This document shows, piece after piece, positions 57,943 to 64,000 of a DNA stretch of 64,000 nt. The position numbers were made by a program, and so were the translations under genes. Location of the stretch: contig SCNT01000003.1 of the NCBI GenBank assembly GCA_005503165.1, forward strand, positions 1-64,000. The letters are read 5' to 3'. Position 1 is the stretch's first letter; each line of letters starts with the position of its first letter. This DNA is from Sphingomonadaceae bacterium 3R27E2-A (GTDB lineage: Bacteria > Pseudomonadota > Alphaproteobacteria > Sphingomonadales > Sphingomonadaceae). The notes under the pieces were generated by a model that ran no database searches, was not told the DNA's origin, and worked only from the letters and a program-made list of their open reading frames with translations.

Positions 57943-59052
57943 ATGACGATCGCGCGCCTCTCGCTTACCGATTTTCGCAATCATGCCGCAGCGGAGATGC
58001 GCGCCGGGCCGGGACTCGTCGCGCTGCACGGCGACAATGGCGCGGGCAAGACCAACATCCTCGAGGCGATATCGCTGCTCGCCCCCGGCCGCGGGCTGCG
58101 CCGCGCGGCGCTGTCCGACATGGTGCGCGACGGCGCGACCGGCGGCTTCGCAGTGTTTGCCGAAGTGACGACGGGCGACGAACTCGCTCCCGTCGCGCTC
58201 GGCACCGGGATCGAGCCCGCCCACCCCGGGCGGCGCATCGTGCGCATCAACGGCGCGCCGGCCGCCGCCACTGCGCTTGGAGATTGGCTCGCGGTGCTGT
58301 GGCTGACCCCCGCGATGGACCGGCTGTTCGTCGAGACCGCGGGCAACCGGCGGCGCTTCCTCGACCGGCTGGTGCTCGCGCTCGACCCGCGCCACGCGCA
58401 GCACAGCAATCGCTACGAGGCGGCGCTTCGCGCGCGCGGCAAGCTGCTCGCCGACCTCGCCACCGCCGACCAGCAATGGCTGGCCAGCCTCGAGGCGCAG
58501 CTCGCCGAACATGGCGCGGCGATGGATGCGGCGCGGCAGAGGGCGCTCGCCGCGCTGTCGGCCGAGCTGGCGGCGCAACCCGACGCGCCCTTTGCACGCC
58601 CGCTGCTGGCCCTCGTCGATGCGGACGGCGCCCCGCGCGAGAGGGTGTGGACCGCCGAGGAACTGAAGGCGCTCTTCGCCGCGCGTCGCCGTATCGACGC
58701 CGCCGCCGGCCGCGCGACCGCGGGGCCGCACCGCGACGACCTTTCCGCCGTTCATGCCGCGAGCGGGCGCAGCGCCGCGCGCTGCTCGACCGGCGAGCAA
58801 AAGGCAATGCTGCTCTCGCTCGTCCTCGCGCACAGCGACTGCGTCGCGCGGCTGCGCGGGCAGCGCCCCGTCCTGTTGCTCGACGAGGTCGCCGCGCACC
58901 TCGACCCCTCGCGCCGCGCCGCGCTCTACGCGCGGCTCGCGGGGCAGCGCGGGCAGGCATGGCTGACGGGGACCGAGGCGGCACTGTTCGACGCCATGCC
59001 GGGGCCGGTGACACGCTTCCGCGTCGCGGGCGGGCGGATCGCGGCGGGCTAG
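57943..59052 (+). CDS. recF: DNA replication/repair protein RecF
   Basis: The 369-residue SMC-like ATPase loads RecA at gapped DNA with RecO and RecR. It has Walker [21 protein letters not shown], the ABC signature region [18 protein letters not shown] and Walker [18 protein letters not shown]. The N-terminal LSLTDFRNH is typical. It is not beside dnaA, dnaN or gyrB, which is a common dispersal in alphaproteobacteria. Confidence 0.95.
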   Translation: MTIARLSLTDFRNHAAAEMRAGPGLVALHGDNGAGKTNILEAISLLAPGRGLRRAALSDMVRDGATGGFAVFAEVTTGDELAPVALGTGIEPAHPGRRIVRINGAPAAATALGDWLAVLWLTPAMDRLFVETAGNRRRFLDRLVLALDPRHAQHSNRYEAALRARGKLLADLATADQQWLASLEAQLAEHGAAMDAARQRALAALSAELAAQPDAPFARPLLALVDADGAPRERVWTAEELKALFAARRRIDAAAGRATAGPHRDDLSAVHAASGRSAARCSTGEQKAMLLSLVLAHSDCVARLRGQRPVLLLDEVAAHLDPSRRAALYARLAGQRGQAWLTGTEAALFDAMPGPVTRFRVAGGRIAAG

Positions 59053-59126
59053 CCGCAGCCGCCCCGCTTTCGCTTGCCCTCCCTTGCGTCCTGCCGCAGA
59101 AGCGTCGGCGATACAGGGGAGACAAG

Positions 59127-59678
59127 ATGCTCAACGGCCCGCTGCTCGTCACCGAGCGACTGATCCTCCGGCCGCCTGCGGCCGAGGATTTCGACGCCTT
59201 TGCCGCGATGTGTACCGAAGAAGAGACGATGCGCTACATCGGCGGCACCGCGCCGCGGGCGCAGGCGTGGCGGCTTTGGTGCACGCTCGCGGGGGCGTGG
59301 CACATCCGCGGCTTCTCGATGTTTTCGGTCATCGAGCGCGCGACCGGCGAATGGGTCGGCCGGCTGGGCCCGTGGGAGCCTGACGGCTGGCCGGCGCCCG
59401 AGATCGGTTATGGCGTGCGCGCGAAATTCGCCGGCAAGGGCTATGCCTTTGAAGGGTCGGTCGCGGCGTGCGACTTTGCGGTCGAGTTCCTGAAATGGCC
59501 CGAGCTGATGCATAGCATCGACCCCGCCAATACGCGCTCGCAGGCGCTGGCCAGGCGGCTCGGCGCGAGCAACAGCGGCCCGACGCGGCTGCCCGAGCCA
59601 TTTCAGGACGCGCCGGTCGACGCCTGGACACAGAGCGCCGACGCCTGGCGCGTGAAGCGCAAGGAGTTCCTGCCATGA
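59127..59678 (+). CDS. GNAT family acetyltransferase
   Basis: The 183-residue RimJ/RimL-type N-acetyltransferase has LLVTERLILRPPAAEDFDAF at the start, MFSVIERATGEWVGRLGPWE (motif A strands) and GYGVRAKFAGKGYAFEGSVA (acetyl-CoA-binding loop). HSIDPANTRSQALARRLGA is at the end of the fold. The start at 59127 follows GGGGAGAC. It is coupled by a four-base overlap to the DUF1330-type gene. The acceptor is unknown. Confidence 0.9.
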   Translation: MLNGPLLVTERLILRPPAAEDFDAFAAMCTEEETMRYIGGTAPRAQAWRLWCTLAGAWHIRGFSMFSVIERATGEWVGRLGPWEPDGWPAPEIGYGVRAKFAGKGYAFEGSVAACDFAVEFLKWPELMHSIDPANTRSQALARRLGASNSGPTRLPEPFQDAPVDAWTQSADAWRVKRKEFLP

Positions 59679-60115
59679 CCGACGCCCATATCGACCCCGA
59701 GCGCGCGCAGTTCGACGCCTTCAAGGCGCTGCCGCGCGACACGAAGGTCCACATGCTCAACCTCGTGCGTTTCAAGGAGGCGGCCACCTATGAGGACGGC
59801 CATGCGCTCGCGGGGCAGGGGCTGTCGGGCGCCGAGGCCTACCGCCGTTACGGCATCGACAGCGGCCCGGTGTTCCAGCGCGTCGGCGGCACGATCGTCT
59901 GGCGCGGCATCATGGAGGCGATGCTGATCGGCCCCGGCGGCGAGCGCTGGGACGCGATGTTCATCGCCGAATATCCCAGCAGCGGCGCCTTCATGGAGAT
60001 GGTCACCGACCCGGTGTATCGGCAGGCGGTGAAGCACCGTCAGGCGGCGGTCGAGACCTCGCGCCTCATCCGCTGTTCTCCAAATACGTCTCAGGGCGAG
60101 ACAGTTTTCGGCTAA
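59675..60115 (+). CDS. DUF1330 protein
   Basis: The 146-residue protein has a ferredoxin-like dimeric alpha/beta fold: KVHMLNLVRFKEAATYEDGH, GAEAYRRYGIDSGPVFQRVG and DAMFIAEYPSSGAFMEMVTD with PVYRQAVKHRQAAVETSRLI are typical of DUF1330. Translation is coupled to the acetyltransferase (ATGA). The family has no agreed function. The last 13 residues are not conserved-looking. Confidence 0.85.
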   Translation: MTDAHIDPERAQFDAFKALPRDTKVHMLNLVRFKEAATYEDGHALAGQGLSGAEAYRRYGIDSGPVFQRVGGTIVWRGIMEAMLIGPGGERWDAMFIAEYPSSGAFMEMVTDPVYRQAVKHRQAAVETSRLIRCSPNTSQGETVFG

Positions 60116-60201
60116 CAAAGCGTTACCCGTTAAGACTCTTTATTCGCGCCTTCTTAACCAGGATCGGGCATTCCCTGAGACATGTTAAGGGAGTGTTAGC
60201 G

Positions 60202-60948
60202 ATGATCTTGCGCGGAAAATGGCTGGTCGCCGGCCTGCTGATTGCGACGGTCCCGCTTGGGGGCTGCCGGGACAATCCCGATGCGAAAGCTGAACTGTCG
60301 CCGCTCGACGACGGGCTCACCAACGCCGATCCGGCGATCAAGGGCGCGCTCGAAGACAAGATCATGGTCGACCCCAAGCTCGCGGGGCAAGCGAACAAGA
60401 ATGCGGCGACCCCGGGCAACCGGCCGGTCGACGGCCGCGTCCCCGGGATCAACGCCGGCAAGGCGGCCACCGCTGCGGAGGCGGCCGCGGCGCTAAGCGC
60501 GGGCAAGCTGCTTGCCGCGCCCAAGGCGCTCCCATTCGAGGCCGGCTGCGAGGGATGCGAGGCGAAGCGCCCGGTGACCATCGGCGCGCTCGCCAAGGAT
60601 CAGGCCAAGGGCAGCTGCGACGCCAAGCTCACTTACAACAACGCCTGGGCCGACCGCCTGCCCGCGGCGTTCAAGGTGTATCCGCGCGCGACGTTGCGCG
60701 AGGCCGCAGGCATTGCGGGCGGCAAGTGCAACATCCGCGTGGTCAATTTCCAGACCGCGGCGTCGCTGCAGGCGGTGCTCGACTATTATCATACGATGGC
60801 GGTGCGCGCGGGCTATTCGAGCGACCACCGCGTCAACGGCAGCGAGCATATGCTGGGCGGCACCAAGGGCGAGCTCGCCTATGTCGTCATGGCGCGCGCT
60901 GACGGCGGCATGACAGACGTCGACCTCGTGGCCTCTGGCGGCCGCTGA
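60202..60948 (+). CDS. Lipoprotein of unknown function
   Basis: The 248-residue product has a lipoprotein signal: KWLVAGLLIATVPLGGC, the lipobox being PLGGC with Cys near residue 21. An extended Ala/Asp/Lys-rich region follows (about 25-105), then a folded C-terminal domain with two Cys pairs (FEAGCEGCEAK; GSCDAKL; GGKCNIRVVNFQTAASLQAV). It ends with YYHTMAVRAGYSSDHRVNGS. The ATG at 60202 after GGGAG is preferred to a TTG at 60193. It is anchored in a membrane, probably the outer one. The function is unknown. Confidence 0.75.
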   Translation: MILRGKWLVAGLLIATVPLGGCRDNPDAKAELSPLDDGLTNADPAIKGALEDKIMVDPKLAGQANKNAATPGNRPVDGRVPGINAGKAATAAEAAAALSAGKLLAAPKALPFEAGCEGCEAKRPVTIGALAKDQAKGSCDAKLTYNNAWADRLPAAFKVYPRATLREAAGIAGGKCNIRVVNFQTAASLQAVLDYYHTMAVRAGYSSDHRVNGSEHMLGGTKGELAYVVMARADGGMTDVDLVASGGR

Positions 60949-60971
60949 GCGGCGTCTCATTGCGGACGTGA

Positions 60972-61001
60972 AAAAGGCCCCGGATCGCTCCGGGACCTTT
61001 T
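60972..61001 (+). terminator. Intrinsic terminator after the lipoprotein gene
   Basis: The arms AAAAGGCCCCGGA and TCCGGGACCTTTT pair with one mismatch around TCGC. A and T runs on both sides make it usable in both directions, including for the convergent csbD-type gene. Confidence 0.85.
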
Positions 61002-61041
61002 CCGTGCGTGACGAAGCGGACTTCGTCGGTATTGTGTAGGG

Positions 61042-61224
61042 TCAGACCTTGTCGCCGAGCGCGCCCTTGACCGAACCTTTCAGATTCTGGGCCTCGCCCT
61101 TGCGCTCCTGCGCTTCGCCTTCGGCGCGCAGCCGCTCGTTGTCGGTCGCCGTGCCGACGGCCTGCTTGGTGTTGCCGGCGACCTCGTTGGCAATGCCTTT
61201 GGCTTTGTCTTTCAGTTCACCCAT
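61042..61224 (-). CDS. CsbD family stress protein
   Basis: The 60-residue hydrophilic protein is of the CsbD type: GELKDKAKGIANEVAGNTKQ and NERLRAEGEAQERKGEAQNL, with repeated KGxA elements. Members are general-stress-induced and probably unstructured. The start at 61224 follows AAAGGATA. It is monocistronic. Confidence 0.92.
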   Translation of the reverse strand: MGELKDKAKGIANEVAGNTKQAVGTATDNERLRAEGEAQERKGEAQNLKGSVKGALGDKV

Positions 61225-61352
61225 GGGAAATATCCTTTCTCGCAAGAAGCCCGAGAGGGGAAATGGCCTCTTGCAGGATCAACACCCGGCGGCGGTCTAT
61301 GTTCCCATGAAAATGGGTCAAACCATTCGCAGCAAAGCTATTTTAGTCCAGG

Positions 61353-62204
61353 TTAGCGCTGGGGAGCCAGCAACGCCCGCGCATTGCCAGCGCGGATCTT
61401 CGCCTTTTCCTCGGCGGTCAGGTCGAGCCGCTCCAAGGCGTCCAATGTCTGCTTCAGCGAGAATTGCGGATAGTCCGAAGCCAGCAGGACATGGTCGGTC
61501 CCGACGTTGCGCATCGTCCAGATGAATTCTTCCTCGATCGGCGCGTCGGCGGCAAGCACGACCATCGCCGAAATGTCGAAATACACATTGTCGCCGAACA
61601 GCCCGTCGGCGGTGCGCGCGAGCCCCAGCATGTTCCAGAAGCGGAAGTTGAGCCCGCCCATATGCGCGAAGACAAACTTGGTCTTCGGTGCCGCGAGCGC
61701 GAGGTTGAACAATTTCTCGCTGTCGCCGCCGGGGATGATGTTGGCATTGTCCATCACCACGATCAGGCCGAGCTCGCCCGCGCGCTTCACCAGCGTCAGC
61801 ACGCGCGGATCGGCGGGGTCGAAGCGCTGGGTATGCGGATGGATCTTTAGCATTCGCACGCCGCGCCCCGCGACGCGCGCCAACTCGTCGAGCGCTGCCT
61901 GCCCGTCATAGGGATGGACCGTCGCGACCGGCACCACGCCCTTGTGCTTCGCCGCCATTTCGATCAGCGCGTCGTTGCGCGCGGCGATGTCGGCGGGATT
62001 GCCCTCGCGCGCCTGGTTCGGTCCACCGAACCACATCACCCCGAGCCCGCTGGCGGTCAGCCCCGCGGCCTTAACTTGGGCCTGATATTCGCGGAGCGAC
62101 TTTTCGCCGTCCCACAGGTGGACGTGGGTGTCGAACACCGGCTGCGCGGTTGCTGCACCCGGAACGAGCAGGAGGGCGGCAGCGAGGAAGGGCAGGGTTT
62201 TCAC
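61353..62204 (-). CDS. Exported amidohydrolase (metal-dependent, TIM-barrel)
   Basis: The 283-residue product has a signal peptide (FLAAALLLVPGAATAQ). The amidohydrolase 2 fold follows: VFDTHVHLWDGEKSLREY carries the HxH metal site, KIHPHTQRFDPAD and FVFAHMGGLNFRFWNMLGLA carry later metal ligands, and DHVLLASDYPQFSLKQT carries the catalytic Asp. Hydrolysis or decarboxylation of a small cyclic substrate in the periplasm is likely. The GTG at 62204 after AAAGGCG is the chosen start. It lies 11 bases after thiG on the same strand. Confidence 0.85.
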   Translation of the reverse strand: MKTLPFLAAALLLVPGAATAQPVFDTHVHLWDGEKSLREYQAQVKAAGLTASGLGVMWFGGPNQAREGNPADIAARNDALIEMAAKHKGVVPVATVHPYDGQAALDELARVAGRGVRMLKIHPHTQRFDPADPRVLTLVKRAGELGLIVVMDNANIIPGGDSEKLFNLALAAPKTKFVFAHMGGLNFRFWNMLGLARTADGLFGDNVYFDISAMVVLAADAPIEEEFIWTMRNVGTDHVLLASDYPQFSLKQTLDALERLDLTAEEKAKIRAGNARALLAPQR

Positions 62205-62215
62205 TGCGGCGCCTT

Positions 62216-62989
62216 TCAGATCAGCCCCGCAAGCGGGCTCGACGGGTCGGCATATTTGCGCAAGCCCATGCGCCCCGCGAGATAGGCGTCGCGCCCGGCC
62301 TCGACCGCGCGCTTCATCGCGCGCGCCATCAGCACCGGGTCCTTCGCTTCGGCGATCGCGGTGTTCATCAGCACGCCGTCGCAACCGAGTTCCATCGCCA
62401 CCGCGGCGTCGCTCGCGGTGCCGACCCCGGCATCGACAAGCACGGGCACCGACGCGCCCTCGACGATCAGCCGGATCGTCACGCGGTTCTGGATGCCCAG
62501 CCCTGACCCGATCGGCGCGCCGAGCGGCATGATCGCCACCGCGCCGGCATCCTCTAACTGCTTCGCGGCGATCGGGTCGTCGACGCAATAGACCATCGGC
62601 AGGAAGCCCTCCTTGGCGAGCACCTCGGTCGCCTCGAGCGTCTCGCGCATGTTGGGATAGAGCGTCTTCGCTTCGCCTAGCACTTCGAGCTTCACCAGAT
62701 CCCAGCCCCCCGCCTCGCGCGCCAGCCTGAGCGTGCGGATCGCGTCGTCGGCGTTGAAGCAGCCCGCCGTGTTGGGGAGATAGGTGATCTTCTTGGGATC
62801 GATGAAGTCGGTGAGCATCGGCGCCGTCGGGTCCGACACATTGACGCGGCGCACTGCGACGGTGACGATCTCCGCCCCCGACGCCGCAACCGCGGCGGCA
62901 TTCTGTTCGAAATCCTTGTACTTGCCGGTCCCCACGATCAGCCGCGAGGTGAAAGTCCGTCCGGCAACGCTCCAGCTATCGGTCAACAA
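62216..62989 (-). CDS. thiG: Thiazole synthase ThiG
   Basis: The 257-residue TIM-barrel enzyme forms the thiazole ring of thiamine from dehydroglycine, DXP and ThiS thiocarboxylate. Family blocks: [40 protein letters not shown] with LVKLEVLG (Schiff-base lysine), [20 protein letters not shown] and [20 protein letters not shown]. It overlaps the thiS gene by seven bases. thiO, thiE and thiF are not in the window. Confidence 0.97.
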   Translation of the reverse strand: MLTDSWSVAGRTFTSRLIVGTGKYKDFEQNAAAVAASGAEIVTVAVRRVNVSDPTAPMLTDFIDPKKITYLPNTAGCFNADDAIRTLRLAREAGGWDLVKLEVLGEAKTLYPNMRETLEATEVLAKEGFLPMVYCVDDPIAAKQLEDAGAVAIMPLGAPIGSGLGIQNRVTIRLIVEGASVPVLVDAGVGTASDAAVAMELGCDGVLMNTAIAEAKDPVLMARAMKRAVEAGRDAYLAGRMGLRKYADPSSPLAGLI

Positions 62990-63186
62990 CCGCCTCCTAC
63001 GAAATGAACGATTTCCAGCGCATCGCCTTCAGCTAGCGCGACGTCGGCGAGGGTCGAGCGCGGCACGATCGCGCGGTTGCGCTCGACCGCGACCTTTTGC
63101 ACGTCGAGCCCCAGCGAGGCCACCAGATCGGCGATGCTGCCTGCGCGCACCTGCCGCAGGTCGCCGTTGAGGATGATCGAGATCAA
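62983..63186 (-). CDS. thiS: Sulfur carrier protein ThiS with C-terminal Cys
   Basis: The 67-residue ubiquitin-like sulfur carrier for thiazole synthesis opens [20 protein letters not shown] and ends [11 protein letters not shown]. Most homologs end in GG or GGG, the residue to be adenylated and thiocarboxylated; here a cysteine follows. The start is a TTG at 63186, giving the normal length; no in-frame ATG lies nearby. The stop overlaps thiG. The extra residue would need removal before activation, or would change the chemistry. Confidence 0.88.
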   Translation of the reverse strand: MISIILNGDLRQVRAGSIADLVASLGLDVQKVAVERNRAIVPRSTLADVALAEGDALEIVHFVGGGC

Positions 63187-63267
63187 GGGAGTATCCGCCT
63201 CGCTTTGCCTTTTGCCGAGCAGCCCATATAGGGGGAGCGCCCTTCCTAGCAACCGAAAGCCCGCGCT

Positions 63268-63708
63268 TTGACCGACAAGCCGACTGTCTATGTCCTTTCC
63301 GGCCCCAATCTCAATCTGCTCGGCACGCGCGAGCCCGAAATCTATGGTCACGATACGCTCAATGACATCCATGCGCGGCTCGAGGCGCAGGCCGAGGGGC
63401 TCGGCTTGCGGCTCGAATGCCGCCAGACCAACCATGAGGGCGTGCTGATCGACTGGCTGCATGAGGCCTATATTGCCGGCGCGAAGGCGGTGCTGCTCAA
63501 CGCCGGGGGCTATACCCATACCTCGGTGGCGATCCATGACGCGATCAAGTCGATCAAGGTGCCGGTGATCGAGGTCCATCTGTCGGACCCGATGAAGCGC
63601 GAACCCTTTCGGCATATCAGTTATGTGGGTATGGCGGCGGTGCTGCATTTCGCGGGGCATGGCGCCGGCAGCTATACGCTGGCGCTGGACGCCGCCGCAT
63701 CTCTCTGA
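63268..63708 (+). CDS. aroQ: Type II 3-dehydroquinate dehydratase
   Basis: The 146-residue dodecameric enzyme carries out the third shikimate-pathway step. Motifs: [20 protein letters not shown] (with the catalytic Tyr loop), [36 protein letters not shown] and [20 protein letters not shown]. The start is a TTG at 63268; no ATG is available upstream of the fold. accB follows, the usual order in this group. Confidence 0.95.
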   Translation: MTDKPTVYVLSGPNLNLLGTREPEIYGHDTLNDIHARLEAQAEGLGLRLECRQTNHEGVLIDWLHEAYIAGAKAVLLNAGGYTHTSVAIHDAIKSIKVPVIEVHLSDPMKREPFRHISYVGMAAVLHFAGHGAGSYTLALDAAASL

Positions 63709-63777
63709 CAAGAGAGCGCATCGAAAAACGGGGTCCCGGCGTTGGAATCGCAACGCCGCAACAACAGGAAAATTCTT

Positions 63778-64000
63778 ATGGGTGACCATAAAGACGATGG
63801 CATCAATATCGATCCGGCCTATGTGCGGGCGCTCGCCGAATTGCTCGACGACACAAGTCTTACCGAGATCGAAGTCGAAGACGGCGACCGCAAGGTGCGT
63901 GTCGCGCGCAAGGTAGCCACCGCCTCGGCGCCCGTCGCTTATGCTCCCGCGCCGGTTGCGGCGCCCTCCGTTGCCGCACCCGCAGCTCCGGCCGCCGCCG
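63778..64000 (+). CDS. accB: Acetyl-CoA carboxylase biotin carboxyl carrier protein (partial)
   Basis: The frame runs open from ATG 63778 (GGAA Shine-Dalgarno) to the window end, about 74 residues. It opens [20 protein letters not shown] and [20 protein letters not shown], the N-terminal domain typical of AccB, followed by the Ala/Pro linker. The biotinyl domain lies beyond the window. It follows aroQ by 69 bases, and accC is expected next. Confidence 0.92.
   Translation, partial: MGDHKDDGINIDPAYVRALAELLDDTSLTEIEVEDGDRKVRVARKVATASAPVAYAPAPVAAPSVAAPAAPAAA

Overview
The window is a chromosomal segment of a GC-rich alphaproteobacterium, most likely Sphingomonadaceae and plausibly Sphingopyxis. 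The taxonomic call is an inference. It rests on the RpoB, RpoC and ribosomal protein sequences, on the gene mix (coniferyl aldehyde dehydrogenase, carotenoid oxygenase, TonB receptor with DUF6607 partner, ECF41 sigma factor), and on a family of palindromic intergenic repeats of the sphingomonad type. No phage, plasmid, transposase or CRISPR array was seen.

Layout. 1-4438 (minus): a tight operon in which a TIR-domain membrane protein precedes four tandem paralogous exported proteins, the last cut by the window edge. 4601-7844 (plus): a Fur-type operator, a TonB-dependent heme/hemoglobin-type receptor and a DUF6607 protein. 8189-11625: DoxX, then an ECF41 sigma factor with its carboxymuconolactone decarboxylase partner and a clear ECF41 promoter, then ybeY and a CorC-like protein. 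11638-16909: a periplasmic ClpP-like protein, a glycine-zipper protein, a GT4 glycosyltransferase, rarA and a double-PilZ protein. 17168-25006: tRNA-Leu, AI-2E permease, aldehyde dehydrogenase, SDR, secreted coiled-coil protein, GST and EamA pair, and an orphan gene. 25081-28935: tRNA-Trp, a Gdx/SugE exporter behind a riboswitch-like leader, three small exported proteins, and an MFS_2 transporter.

29118-56099 holds the secE-nusG-rplKA-rplJL-rpoBC series in the usual order, but it is broken by unrelated genes. A thioesterase lies between nusG and rplK. About 3.3 kb lies between rplA and rplJ, including an XRE/DUF2975 pair with three identical-pattern operators and a PadR/DUF2218 pair. About 11 kb lies between rplL and rpoB, including a PLP-enzyme / ATP-grasp / nucleotidyltransferase locus of unknown product, a carotenoid oxygenase with divergent TetR regulator, and a diguanylate cyclase. 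56479-64000: an exported protein, PspC and a 42-residue membrane peptide, recF, a GNAT/DUF1330 pair, a lipoprotein, CsbD, an amidohydrolase, thiS-thiG, aroQ and the start of accB.

Most notable signals: the TIR plus four-paralog operon; the PLP/ATP-grasp/nucleotidyltransferase locus; the ACGG hairpin competing with an RBS-sequestering hairpin ahead of gdx; the exact ECF41 promoter; the TATCG-N5-CGATA operator array; and MITE-like repeats sharing outer ends but differing in their cores.
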